A stretch of DNA of 64,000 nucleotides from Lachnospiraceae bacterium. Lineage in GTDB: Bacteria; Bacillota; Clostridia; Lachnospirales; Lachnospiraceae. Positions within the stretch are counted from its first letter, which is position 1. Every line of letters starts with the position of its first letter. The notes beneath the pieces are model-generated. The model had not been told where the DNA came from, did no database searches, and worked only from the letters and a program-made list of their open reading frames with translations. Location of the stretch: the NCBI GenBank assembly GCA_017634975.1, contig JAGBMJ010000015.1, positions 1 through 64,000 on the forward strand. Reading direction: 5' to 3'. Below are positions 1 through 8,611 of the stretch, piece after piece. A program made the position numbers and the translations under genes.

Positions 1-1
1 A

Positions 2-163
2 AAAGCTCTGGCAGAGAAAGAAGCGGAGAAAAAGAAAGCTCTGGCCGAGAAAGAACAGTGTGCCAGAAGAATGCTTGGGCTGGGAGTACCGGACGAAACA
101 GTAGCTCTTGGAATGGGGTATACCATAGAGCAGGTGAGGGCACTGGCTGCTGTAAAAGCATAG
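2..163 (+). CDS. C-terminal tail of Rpn/PD-(D/E)XK nuclease-transposase family protein (partial)
   Basis: The reading frame is open from the window edge to a TAG at 161-163, giving 53 residues. It has a Lys/Glu/Ala-rich helical stretch with a repeated KALAEKE motif, followed by a short tail (LGLGVPDETVALGMGYTIEQV). Tails of this kind end many Lachnospiraceae proteins annotated as Rpn-family recombination-promoting nucleases or putative transposases. The catalytic domain lies outside the window, so the assignment rests only on the tail and is tentative. A hairpin terminator follows 40 bases downstream. Confidence 0.45.
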   Translation, partial: KALAEKEAEKKKALAEKEQCARRMLGLGVPDETVALGMGYTIEQVRALAAVKA

Positions 164-204
164 TTCTGGCAGAAAAGAAATAGCGGATACATATTGATGG
201 AATG

Positions 205-230
205 AAAGAGTCTCGAAAGAGGCTCTTTTT
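205..230 (+). terminator. Rho-independent terminator after the Rpn-like gene
   Basis: A ten-pair stem (205-214 with 219-228, one G-T pair) closes a GAAA loop, and its 3' arm runs into a T tract. It sits 40 bases after the stop of the partial gene at the window start. Confidence 0.75.
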
Positions 231-262
231 GTGTGGGAAACGCAAAGAAGTGGAATGTGTAG

Positions 263-478
263 ATTACGGATGATGTTATAAAAGGCAATACGCAGATCAT
301 CGCTTTGGCTCAAAGTGGTTTGATGATTTCTGCGGGAACAGACGCGAATAGATCTGTCGAAGATCAAGACTATGCCGTGACAAGCTTTGGAATCATGGTA
401 GATCGGTATGCGCTGAGTCTGGATGATGAAGAACGTTGGGCGTATTGGAAAAGCAGAGAAGGACGCAGAACGGCTTGA
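263..478 (+). pseudogene. Open-frame remnant without a credible start
   Basis: This 71-codon frame is open from just after an in-frame TAG (260-262) to TGA at 476-478. It has protein-like composition (DVIKGNTQIIALAQSG, later SLDDEERWAYWKSREG) but no start codon with a ribosome-binding site. The only internal ATGs are late. I do not recognise the family. It is best read as the end of a decayed gene left between the Rpn-like gene and the protease module; a short real gene using an internal ATG cannot be excluded. Confidence 0.3.
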
Positions 479-530
479 ATTTCAAGACAAATTCAGCCGA
501 GGTTGACGGTAGCACTCTCATACTACATTG

Positions 531-645
531 AGATGTGGGTAAGCAATCATGAACTTTGTTGACCACAGTGTGTTCTTAAGCTCTGGCGGGACCTGAGGTT
601 TGATAAGTTACCAAGGAGTGCGAGCCTCCGGCTCGTTGACCACAT
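531..645 (+). ncRNA. Candidate structured leader RNA, copy A (upstream of protease)
   Basis: The first 19 bases are identical to those of copy B at 1521-1627, and the similarity continues in blocks. Helix 1: TGTGG 534-538 with CCACA 563-567. Helix 2: 572-578 with 604-611, with a small internal loop. Helix 3: CGAGCC 621-626 with GGCTCG 630-635. Helix 2 uses different base pairs in the two copies (A-T against T-A and T-A against A-T at two positions) yet still pairs. That is what selection on RNA structure looks like. The element ends about 25 bases before the protease start. I know no named riboswitch with this sequence, so function is open. Confidence 0.45.
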
Positions 646-668
646 GAAAAATATAGGAGAGCTGAAAG

Positions 669-1520
669 ATGGCAATTATACCGGAGTTTTATAAGGATGC
701 AGTTGTGGCGCTTGGTATAGACGGATCGGATGGTAAAAGACATTGGGTCGGAACTGGCTTTATGGTCGGTAGACTAGAAGAGGGATCTACGGATCGCTAT
801 ACTATCTATATTTTGACGAACAAACATGTGGTCGAAGGGTTCAGTTCGCTTCTCGTTAGATTCAATAATGCAGAATCTGTCGGAGTCAAAGATCTGGAAA
901 TGCCGCTTATTGAGAACGGAAAGAAGCTTTACGCTGAACACCCAAAAGAGGAATCGGATATAGTTGCGATTCAAATTCTTCCTGGAGTTATCATTACAAA
1001 TCGTCTCAAGCTAAGCTTTTTGAAGCTAGAAGAACATGCTTTGACGTTGGAAAAGATGCAGAGGACAGGTGTGGATGAGGGAACGTTGGTTTATACTTTA
1101 GGCTTTCCAATGAATCTGATGAATGAAAAGATCAAAGCACCGATATGTAGACTAGGTTGTATATCACGAATTGCAGATGCATTTGTTGAGCCGGATAAGG
1201 CAAACGACTTCCTTGTTGATGCAGAGGTTTTTTCTGGAAATTCAGGAGGCCCTGTTTTCAATAGACCAGAAGTCGTGTCGATTGAAGGAACTTCTTGCAA
1301 TGGCAGTTGCAACCTTATAGGCATTTTGAGCGCATATGTTCCTTACCGGGAGTTGCTTTACAGCAAACAGACAGATAGTGTACGAATGATTCAGGAAGAG
1401 AATAGTGGCTTGACTATTGTTCATCCGGTGGATCGAATCAAGGAAGTTGTTGAGTTGGAATGGCGGCGACATCAGATCAAGCAAGATAATGTGCAGGACA
1501 GGGAAAAGGCAGAAGTGTGA
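669..1520 (+). CDS. Trypsin-like serine peptidase (S1 fold)
   Basis: The 283-residue protein has a complete trypsin-type triad by motif: His53 in LTNKHVVEG, Asp97 in ESDIVAIQI, and Ser192 in SGNSGGPVF, with VYTLGFPM between the last two. There is no signal peptide or membrane segment, so it should act in the cytoplasm. An AGGAGAG ribosome-binding site precedes the ATG. It lies between two copies of a similar leader RNA and directly upstream of a KAP-type NTPase gene. Stand-alone trypsin domains next to large P-loop NTPases occur in several anti-phage systems, where the NTPase senses and the protease acts. A defence role here is inference from that pattern; a housekeeping protease is possible. 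Confidence 0.85.
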   Translation: MAIIPEFYKDAVVALGIDGSDGKRHWVGTGFMVGRLEEGSTDRYTIYILTNKHVVEGFSSLLVRFNNAESVGVKDLEMPLIENGKKLYAEHPKEESDIVAIQILPGVIITNRLKLSFLKLEEHALTLEKMQRTGVDEGTLVYTLGFPMNLMNEKIKAPICRLGCISRIADAFVEPDKANDFLVDAEVFSGNSGGPVFNRPEVVSIEGTSCNGSCNLIGILSAYVPYRELLYSKQTDSVRMIQEENSGLTIVHPVDRIKEVVELEWRRHQIKQDNVQDREKAEV

Positions 1521-1627
1521 AGATGTGGGTAAGCAATCACGACCTTGATGACCACAGGGTGTAGATAAGTACATTAGCTCTGAAGCTGACGGATTGATAA
1601 ATGTACCATGAGTGTGAATGAGCACAG
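1521..1627 (+). ncRNA. Candidate structured leader RNA, copy B (upstream of KAP NTPase)
   Basis: This is the second copy of the element at 531-645. It starts one base after the protease stop codon and ends about 50 bases before the NTPase start. Helix 1: TGTGG 1524-1528 with CCACA 1552-1556. Helix 2: a perfect seven-pair stem, GTACATT 1569-1575 with AATGTAC 1600-1606. Helix 3: GTGT 1612-1615 with GCAC 1622-1625. The unpaired blocks AGCTCTG and TTGATAA are shared with copy A. A copy inside the operon suggests each gene has its own RNA control. Confidence 0.45.
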
Positions 1628-1680
1628 AGGATAAATAAAAGAAATATAGTTTTTGAAATTCCTTATAGGAGAAATGACTT

Positions 1681-3897
1681 ATGGAAGCAATGACAGATTA
1701 TTACAAAAAACAGATTATTGGCTATATTTCTGATGAGAGATATAAACAGGCACTGCTTATAGATGGAGATTGGGGATCTGGCAAGACCTATTTTGTTGAC
1801 AATACATTAATTCCTGAATTGGAAAAACTTGAATTTGTAGTTTTTAAGCTTTCGCTTTATGGTAAAACTTCTATTTCAGACATTCAAAGCGAACTATACA
1901 CACAAATGATTCAATATAAATTAAGTAAGAATGAGGACTCTAAGGCTATAAAAGTGTTGAGTACTTTTAGGTCTAATAGACTTGTGAGCTTGTTAGGAAC
2001 TCCACTTATAAAAACATTGGAGAATAAGCTTGGAGTCAATGAAGGTTTTGGCGATGGAATAAAGGAATGGCTTGCGAGCCTTAGCGATACAAAAATAGTA
2101 TTAATTTTTGATGATGTCGAAAGGTGCAAGATTGACATTATAGAACTGATGGGGTTCTTAAACAATCTTTCTGAGAATAACGGGTACAAAATAATACTTG
2201 TAGCCTTCGAAAAAGAAATTGAGAAGAGAATTGATAGAACGGCATTGGCTATGCAGTATGGGGTCGCTTTATATGCATATATGCAAGGCGAACATACACC
2301 ATCGACTACAAAAGATATTAGAACAAATAGTCAAAATGCAACAGGAAATAATTGCTCAGATAGTGGTAGGAAAGGACACCTCAAGGAGAAAATTGCTGAG
2401 TATAAAGAAATGCTCTTTGCGGAGGGTAATCTTTATGAGAGAACAAAGGAGAAACTTGTTGGAAGCACTGTGAAGTTTAATCCTAATATTGATGAGGTTT
2501 ATGATATCCTTGCCAAGAATTATGTTACAAGTGAGGAAAGGCAGAAACACGTTATAACTCATAAGGATATAGTTTTGTCACGGTTTAATCGTAACTCACA
2601 CACAAATCTTCGAACTCTTATCAATATCTTCATATGCATAGATAGGATTTTTGATGTTGTAGATAGGGTTGTAGTTGATTTTGAATGCGTAAGTGATGTT
2701 AAAGCTGATATTTCACAATTTATCGATGATGAAAGATTAATAATACTGGAATATGTGGCTTACGAGTACATTCGGTCTGTAAAAGGTGAATCCTTGCGTG
2801 AATGGAATGGTAAGAGATATGGATTTGGAAAATCTAAATATGGCTCTTTGTTTGTAGATGATGCACCGTTTGGATATGCATTTGTGGATGAATATATCAA
2901 TAATATGTATCTGAATGAGAACACCATAAGGGAAGACATTTCCGAAAGAATAAAAAACCTTATAGATGTTCATAAGTCGAAACTAGAAAGTGAAGAATAC
3001 AAAAAATTATCCGTCTTTAAGCTTAAAGAATGGTACTATCTGAAAGACGAAGACGTAATAAGGCTTATCAAGGTTCTCGAAGAAGAATTATCTGAGAATA
3101 AATATTATCCTCAAGACTACAAAGAAATAATACTTCTGTTGATGGGAATCAATAATCCTGAATTTGGTATGCATCCAACTAAAGAGAGAATCAGAACTGA
3201 AAGTGGCTATTTATTGGAACCCGCAGCTGTTGATTTTGACGAAAAAGCTCAGGAGTGGACTATTTCACATGATGAAAAAGTTAAGGATGACGGTTCCAGT
3301 AAAACTCAAGATAATGTCCCATATTCTGGTTATGAGTATATAGATATAAAGAAATATGTTGAAATAATGACAAGGCAGGAAGCATCGAAAGATCTCACAA
3401 GACAGATGCTTAATATTTTTACAGATGATATTTCATTTGCAGAGTCGTACAGAAGACTTATTGAGCCTTTACTTGCAATGGTTGATGAAAAAGAAAAATC
3501 TGCATTAAAAAGTTCAGGGTTAGAAAATGAAGAGACTTTTAACAATTGGGATGAGAAATTATACAATTTCTGCAACAAGAATAAAAATGAATATTTGATG
3601 AAGGGACAATTTCTTTCATTATACGATGAAGGAACGATTCTAAGAAAATTAGAAAATGCAGACGCTGAAGAGATAACGTATTTGCGAGATACATTAAATA
3701 ATATTTACTCGTTCAGCAATCTGAATGATGCTTATTCCAAAGATTATAGTTTGATAGAAGAAATATGCAAGTTGATTATGAGAGATAGGGAAAATAACAG
3801 GAAGAAATACAATTCGGGTAATTCACGAACTAAGGAGATTGCTTTGCGAATGTTAGAAACAGATCTGCAGGACATATTACAGAGATTAAGTCCATAA
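1681..3897 (+). CDS. KAP-family P-loop NTPase
   Basis: The 738-residue protein has Walker A GDWGSGKT at 29-36 and Walker B LIFDDVER at 141-148. The pattern (WGSGKT near the N-terminus, hydrophobic-DDxxR) is that of KAP P-loop NTPases of the STAND-like group, which includes phage-exclusion proteins such as PifA. No transmembrane helices are evident, unlike many KAP proteins. The long helical C-terminal part (about 250-738) is unrecognised and may be a sensor or partner-binding region. An AGGAGA site precedes the ATG. It probably works with the upstream trypsin-like peptidase. The gene is AT-rich relative to the core genes in the window. Confidence 0.8.
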   Translation: MEAMTDYYKKQIIGYISDERYKQALLIDGDWGSGKTYFVDNTLIPELEKLEFVVFKLSLYGKTSISDIQSELYTQMIQYKLSKNEDSKAIKVLSTFRSNRLVSLLGTPLIKTLENKLGVNEGFGDGIKEWLASLSDTKIVLIFDDVERCKIDIIELMGFLNNLSENNGYKIILVAFEKEIEKRIDRTALAMQYGVALYAYMQGEHTPSTTKDIRTNSQNATGNNCSDSGRKGHLKEKIAEYKEMLFAEGNLYERTKEKLVGSTVKFNPNIDEVYDILAKNYVTSEERQKHVITHKDIVLSRFNRNSHTNLRTLINIFICIDRIFDVVDRVVVDFECVSDVKADISQFIDDERLIILEYVAYEYIRSVKGESLREWNGKRYGFGKSKYGSLFVDDAPFGYAFVDEYINNMYLNENTIREDISERIKNLIDVHKSKLESEEYKKLSVFKLKEWYYLKDEDVIRLIKVLEEELSENKYYPQDYKEIILLLMGINNPEFGMHPTKERIRTESGYLLEPAAVDFDEKAQEWTISHDEKVKDDGSSKTQDNVPYSGYEYIDIKKYVEIMTRQEASKDLTRQMLNIFTDDISFAESYRRLIEPLLAMVDEKEKSALKSSGLENEETFNNWDEKLYNFCNKNKNEYLMKGQFLSLYDEGTILRKLENADAEEITYLRDTLNNIYSFSNLNDAYSKDYSLIEEICKLIMRDRENNRKKYNSGNSRTKEIALRMLETDLQDILQRLSP

Positions 3898-4047
3898 ACA
3901 ATTATATGAATGGTAATGTGAAGTGTTCTATTGATGGTCAGTAATCTGGATATTGATGGCAACATGGTGGTTGAGAAATATTCCCGGAACAGAGGGGGTG
4001 ATTGCTTGCCAGGTTCTGCGCCCTACGGGTGTTAATCGCACTAAAAA

Positions 4048-4102
4048 AATCAGCCATGACAACATAACGGTGGCCTTAAGTCATGTCGCCTGATGGCTGA
4101 TT
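4048..4102. repeat. Long-stem palindrome downstream of the KAP gene
   Basis: AATCAGCCAT (4048-4057) pairs perfectly with ATGGCTGATT (4093-4102). An alternative inner pairing, CATGAC 4055-4060 with GTCATG 4080-4085, is also available. With flanking A and T tracts it could terminate transcription in either direction, or be a REP-like element. Confidence 0.6.
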
Positions 4103-4110
4103 CAAAAAAG

Positions 4111-4150
4111 GTGCCTGTCACTGTGAACTTTTCTTCACAGTGACAGGCAC
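4111..4150. repeat. 17-bp perfect inverted repeat (REP-like or terminator)
   Basis: GTGCCTGTCACTGTGAA at 4111-4127 is the exact reverse complement of 4134-4150, around a six-base loop. I recall similar GTGCCTGTCAC palindromes scattered in intergenic regions of Clostridia. Here it separates the accessory module from the polysaccharide locus. No transposase of the REP type is in the window. Confidence 0.65.
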
Positions 4151-4227
4151 TTAAATCCAAGAGAGACTAACACACGGTAGAAGAAAAAAGTGTTGTCCTT
4201 TTAGGAATAGCAATAAGGAACATCAAG

Positions 4228-5358
4228 ATGGAGCGTGCATATAAAATGTATGATTTTTTGATTATCGGAGCAGGATTATATGGAGCGGTGTGTGCCAGGG
4301 AACTGACGGATGCCGGGAAGAAAGTACTCGTTATAGATAAACGATCACATATCGCAGGAAATGTTTATACGGAGAAGATCGAAGGAATAAATGTACATAA
4401 GTACGGAGCACATATCTTCCATACAAACAATAAAAAAGTCTGGGATTATGTTCAGCGTTTTGCAACATTCAATCGTTTCACCAATAGTCCGGTAGCTAAC
4501 TATAAGGGAGAGTTATACAGCCTCCCTTTTAATATGTATACATTCAATAAGATGTGGGGAGTGGTAACTCCGGAAGAAGCTGCTGCAAAGATCGAAGAAC
4601 AGAGGAGAGAAGCAGAGATCACAGAACCGAAGAATCTGGAAGAACAGGCAATCAGCCTGGTTGGAACGGATATCTATGAAAAACTGATAAAAGGATATAC
4701 GCAGAAACAATGGGGAAGACCCTGTGATCAGCTGCCGAGCTTTATCATCAAAAGATTACCGGTAAGATTAACTTTCGACAATAATTACTTCAATGCACTT
4801 TATCAGGGTATTCCGATTGGCGGATATACAAAGATGGTCGAGAATATGCTGTCCGGGATCGAAGTAAGAACCGGTGTGGATTTCTTTGAGCATAAAGAAG
4901 AATTAATAGCAGATGCTAAATCGGTGATCTACACTGGTCCTATAGATGCATATTTCAATTATAGTCTCGGAAATCTCGAATACCGTTCCGTACGTTTTGA
5001 AAATGAAATATTGGATAAACCAAACTTCCAAGGAAATGCAGCTGTAAATTACACAGATGCTGAAACACCGTGGACGAGGATCATTGAACATAAGTGGTTT
5101 GAGTTTGGCAAGGATGAGGATGGTAATGATCTGCCAAAGACTGTGATCAGTCGAGAGTACAGTTCCGAATGGAAACCGGGAGATGAACCGTATTATCCGG
5201 TGAATGATGAGAAGAATAGCAAATTGTATGCTGACTATAAGGCCCTTGCTGAAAAAGAAAATGATGTGATCTTTGGCGGAAGACTTGGTGAATATAAGTA
5301 CTACGACATGGATCAGGTTATAGCAGTTGCTTTAGAGATAAGCGTAAGTTTGAAATGA
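4228..5358 (+). CDS. glf: UDP-galactopyranose mutase
   Basis: The enzyme converts UDP-galactopyranose to UDP-galactofuranose using reduced FAD. The N-terminus has the Rossmann FAD motif IIGAGLYGAV. Family hallmarks follow: KYGAHIFHTN, YTQKQWGRPCDQLP and VNYTDAETPWTRIIEHK, with FGGRLGEYKYYDMDQV near the end. At 376 residues it is full length. AAGGA upstream suits the ATG at 4228, but the ATG at 4246 (MYDFLIIG) matches the usual family start. It opens the polysaccharide locus, is followed by its own terminator, and supplies UDP-Galf for the glycosyltransferases downstream. Confidence 0.95.
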   Translation: MERAYKMYDFLIIGAGLYGAVCARELTDAGKKVLVIDKRSHIAGNVYTEKIEGINVHKYGAHIFHTNNKKVWDYVQRFATFNRFTNSPVANYKGELYSLPFNMYTFNKMWGVVTPEEAAAKIEEQRREAEITEPKNLEEQAISLVGTDIYEKLIKGYTQKQWGRPCDQLPSFIIKRLPVRLTFDNNYFNALYQGIPIGGYTKMVENMLSGIEVRTGVDFFEHKEELIADAKSVIYTGPIDAYFNYSLGNLEYRSVRFENEILDKPNFQGNAAVNYTDAETPWTRIIEHKWFEFGKDEDGNDLPKTVISREYSSEWKPGDEPYYPVNDEKNSKLYADYKALAEKENDVIFGGRLGEYKYYDMDQVIAVALEISVSLK

Positions 5359-5391
5359 GCACAACAATAAATGAAATTTTATTAAATATGG

Positions 5392-5414
5392 AGAGCAGCT
5401 GTAGCTGCTCTTTT
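5392..5414 (+). terminator. Terminator after glf
   Basis: AGAGCAGCT (5392-5400) pairs with AGCTGCTCT (5403-5411) and runs into a T tract. It separates glf from the next gene at 5474, so downstream genes probably have another promoter or depend on read-through. Confidence 0.75.
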
Positions 5415-5473
5415 GTTATAGGTTTTGATTCGGGATGGAGATTAGATTTTTTAACCGAAGGAGTGAGTTATAG

Positions 5474-6559
5474 ATGAAGAAAATTTTAATGGTGTGTGAA
5501 GCCTTCGGTGGGGGTGTATTCACTTATGTATCACAGCTGTGTAATGATATGGTGGATGATTTTAAGATTTATCTTGCTTATTCGCTGAGATCTCAAACGC
5601 CAAAGAATTATAGGGATTTTTTGGATCCGAGAGTTAAGTTGATTCAAGTAAAGTCCTGGGATGGAAAACCTATTACGAATGTAATAAATGATATTAAAGT
5701 CATAAGAGAACTTAGGTACATTGAGAATAGAGTTAAGCCAGACATAATTCATCTCCATTCATCAATCGCAGGTGGTATAGGTAGATTGGCTTTTAAGGGA
5801 AAAGATAATACAGTTTTATATACCCCTCATGGATATGCGCATATTCTGATGGGACCCGGACGGAAGAGTAAGATGTATGGATTGATAGAAAAGATACTTG
5901 GAAGGAAGAACTGTATTACATTGACCTGTTGTGAATCAGAAGATGAAGTAGCTAAGAAGTTATGTAAAAAGACAGCTTATATTGAAACCGGGGTAAATCT
6001 TAAAGATCTTGGAGAAGCGCTTGATGGTATTGAACCGGTTAAAAATGAGAAATTTACAGTATTCACACTTGGGCGAGTATGTATTCAGAAACAGCCGGCA
6101 TTGTTTAATCGGATAGCGCAGTTGGTTCCTGAAGCGAGATTTGTGTGGATTGGTAACGGTGAACTTGAACATGAACTGACAGACGTTGAAGTGACAGGCT
6201 GGAAGGATAGAAAAGAAGCACTTGCAATGGCGAAGGGGGCAGATGCTTATATTCTGTGCTCATATGGTGAAGCGATTGCAATGAGTCTTATAGAGAATAT
6301 GTTTATCAAGAAACTGGTTCTTGTGTCTAATACGATGGGAAATAAGAGCGTTATAAAAGATGGTGTAAATGGATATATATGCGAGACTGCAGAAGATTAT
6401 GCTAAGCGGATTAAGGAAGCTATGAAGAATTTTCCATTAGAACTACCGGAGAGAGCATATCAAGATGTGCTAGATATATACAACACAGATGTGATGAAGA
6501 AGAAGTATGTGGAGTATTATACAGACCTTCTTGAAAATAGAGATACGATGGATTTATAA
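5474..6559 (+). CDS. Glycosyltransferase, GT4-like
   Basis: The 361-residue cytosolic protein has a GT-B layout. The N-terminal acceptor domain begins ILMVCEAFGGGVFTY and contains IIHLHSS and YTPHGYAH. The C-terminal donor domain has TLGRVCIQKQP, FVWIGNGEL and the E-x7-E-type segment GEAIAMSLIE that binds the nucleotide sugar in family GT4. It transfers a sugar from an NDP donor to the growing lipid-linked repeat unit; which sugar cannot be read from the sequence. AGGAG precedes the ATG. The gene is clearly AT-richer than glf upstream. Confidence 0.85.
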   Translation: MKKILMVCEAFGGGVFTYVSQLCNDMVDDFKIYLAYSLRSQTPKNYRDFLDPRVKLIQVKSWDGKPITNVINDIKVIRELRYIENRVKPDIIHLHSSIAGGIGRLAFKGKDNTVLYTPHGYAHILMGPGRKSKMYGLIEKILGRKNCITLTCCESEDEVAKKLCKKTAYIETGVNLKDLGEALDGIEPVKNEKFTVFTLGRVCIQKQPALFNRIAQLVPEARFVWIGNGELEHELTDVEVTGWKDRKEALAMAKGADAYILCSYGEAIAMSLIENMFIKKLVLVSNTMGNKSVIKDGVNGYICETAEDYAKRIKEAMKNFPLELPERAYQDVLDIYNTDVMKKKYVEYYTDLLENRDTMDL

Positions 6560-6665
6560 ATATATCACAGGTTAATAAAAAAAATAAATTATGATGAGGC
6601 CATCTGGTTAAAGAGTGGTGGTGGAAAAATAATAGATTCCCCAAATAGATACAGGAGAGAATTTA

Positions 6666-8597
6666 ATGTCTAGTGTGATTAAAAAGAGAATAAAATCAGT
6701 GATTAATTCATATCCTGTATATAATGCAAAAGAACTAATAAAAAAGATTGAACCATATAAAATTATTTCATTTGATGTGTTTGATACATTGATTAATCGT
6801 AATGTATTTGATCCTAAAGATATATTTACGATAGTTGGGCAAAGTTTATTTCAGAATACCGAAAAAGCTAGAAAATTTAGAAATGATCGCATTAGAGCGG
6901 AAGAAATCGCTAGACAGAAGGACGATATTAAGGAAGATATAGGTATTGCGGCAATCTATGATTTTCTAAAAGAAAAATATCCTGATACATATAAAAAGCT
7001 GATGGAAAAAGAAATCAGCATTGAAACAGAGGTTGCTTATGCAAATCCTGTAATAAAACAAGTTTATGATTGGTGTTTGGAACATAAAAGACAGATAGTG
7101 CTTATATCAGATATGTATTTAAGCAAAGAAGTATTAGAAGATATTTTATCTAAAAATGACTATCAAGGTTACTGTGCCTTGTATGTATCATCAGATATTG
7201 GTTTAACCAAAGCCTCTGGCAATTTATTTAAGCACGTTTTAAGCGAACTAAATATTAATGCAGGTGAAATAGTTCATATAGGTGATAGCATTAAGGGAGA
7301 TTATTTAGGGGCCAAAAAAAATAGCATCAAAGCTATACATATCTCAACAAATCCGAGTAGAACAAAATTTCTTAGGGGGTTTAAGAAAGATGTTTTTTGG
7401 AAAAAGGTTGATAGAGCATTTAGTGGCTATCTAACCGGTACAGAATCTGATTATTATCGCTATGGATTTGAAGTACTGGCTCCGCTTTTATATGGTTTTT
7501 CTGTATGGCTGCAGAACAAAGCATCTGAACGGAATATTAAAAAACTGTATTTTCTTGCAAGAGATGGATATTTGTTACAAAAAGCATTTGAAATTGTATA
7601 TGAAAACTCTACGATAAATAGTAAATATTTGTATGTATCAAGGCGTGCGCTAAGAATTCCAATTTTTTATACTTGTAAAGATCTAAAAGAATTCATTTCT
7701 TTCATCCCCAAAAACAAATACTTATCTAGAAAAGAGATATTTGATTTGCTTGGTTTAGATGATTCCAACATTACTACTTGGCAAGAAGCTGGCTTTACTG
7801 ACACTGATTTAGTATTCACCAATGCTCTCCTTGATAATAGAAATTTTAATCGTTTTTATCAGCTAATAGAACATGAGAGTAAAGAAAGAGCTAGAGGGAG
7901 TTTTACTGTTTTTATCGACTACCTTAAGGAAAATGGCTTTAATGGAAAGGTTGGAATAGTAGATATTGGATGGGCTGGGACCATACAAAGGTGCATGAAT
8001 AGATTGATTGATGCCATGGAGGAAGATGTCGAAGTCAACGGATTCTATGTTGGTTTGACTAAAGAGGCAGAGAGTGATTTGAATGGGATAGGATTTATCT
8101 CTTCAAAATACATGCCGCAAGTGGCTACTGCTGGACTATTTGAATATCCATTCTTGGCTCATGAGGGATCATTGAAAAAAATGACAAGAATCAATGGAAA
8201 GATAGAGCCATGTGTGGGCGTATATGAATATGAGAATGATAAAGAGAATTTTAATTATATCAACGAGATGCAGAATGGTGCACTTGAAGGTGTAAAAGTA
8301 CTAAAGAATTACCTGTCTTTAGATGATAGTTATCCTCTAGATGTGTATTATAAGGCGCTATATAGATTAACAAAATTGCCAACTTTAAAAGAAGCTAATT
8401 GTTTTGGCGAGATGATGTTTTATGATGGGAGTTCATATCCATTGGCAAAGCCTGGTGCATTGGTATGGTATGTAACTAACCCCAAAAAGTTTATTAAGGA
8501 CTTTTCGGATAGCGGATGGAAAGTGGGATTTCTAAAAAGACTTTTCAAGATATCTTTTCCATATGCAAGAATGTTAGAAAAAGCAAAAAATAGTTAA
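6666..8597 (+). CDS. COG5610-like HAD hydrolase of polysaccharide loci
   Basis: The 643-residue protein has an N-terminal HAD domain: motif I SFDVFDTLI around residues 35-43, motif II in VLISDMYLSK, and motif III/IV as IHIGDSIKGDYLGA. A second domain (about 260-640) includes LYFLARDGYLL and VGIVDIGWAGTIQ. This two-part arrangement matches the predicted HAD hydrolases of COG5610, which are found in O-antigen and capsule clusters. The catalytic Asp of motif I is present, so phosphatase activity is plausible. The substrate and the role of the second domain are unknown. Confidence 0.7.
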   Translation: MSSVIKKRIKSVINSYPVYNAKELIKKIEPYKIISFDVFDTLINRNVFDPKDIFTIVGQSLFQNTEKARKFRNDRIRAEEIARQKDDIKEDIGIAAIYDFLKEKYPDTYKKLMEKEISIETEVAYANPVIKQVYDWCLEHKRQIVLISDMYLSKEVLEDILSKNDYQGYCALYVSSDIGLTKASGNLFKHVLSELNINAGEIVHIGDSIKGDYLGAKKNSIKAIHISTNPSRTKFLRGFKKDVFWKKVDRAFSGYLTGTESDYYRYGFEVLAPLLYGFSVWLQNKASERNIKKLYFLARDGYLLQKAFEIVYENSTINSKYLYVSRRALRIPIFYTCKDLKEFISFIPKNKYLSRKEIFDLLGLDDSNITTWQEAGFTDTDLVFTNALLDNRNFNRFYQLIEHESKERARGSFTVFIDYLKENGFNGKVGIVDIGWAGTIQRCMNRLIDAMEEDVEVNGFYVGLTKEAESDLNGIGFISSKYMPQVATAGLFEYPFLAHEGSLKKMTRINGKIEPCVGVYEYENDKENFNYINEMQNGALEGVKVLKNYLSLDDSYPLDVYYKALYRLTKLPTLKEANCFGEMMFYDGSSYPLAKPGALVWYVTNPKKFIKDFSDSGWKVGFLKRLFKISFPYARMLEKAKNS

Positions 8598-8611
8598 AGG
8601 AATGAGATTAA

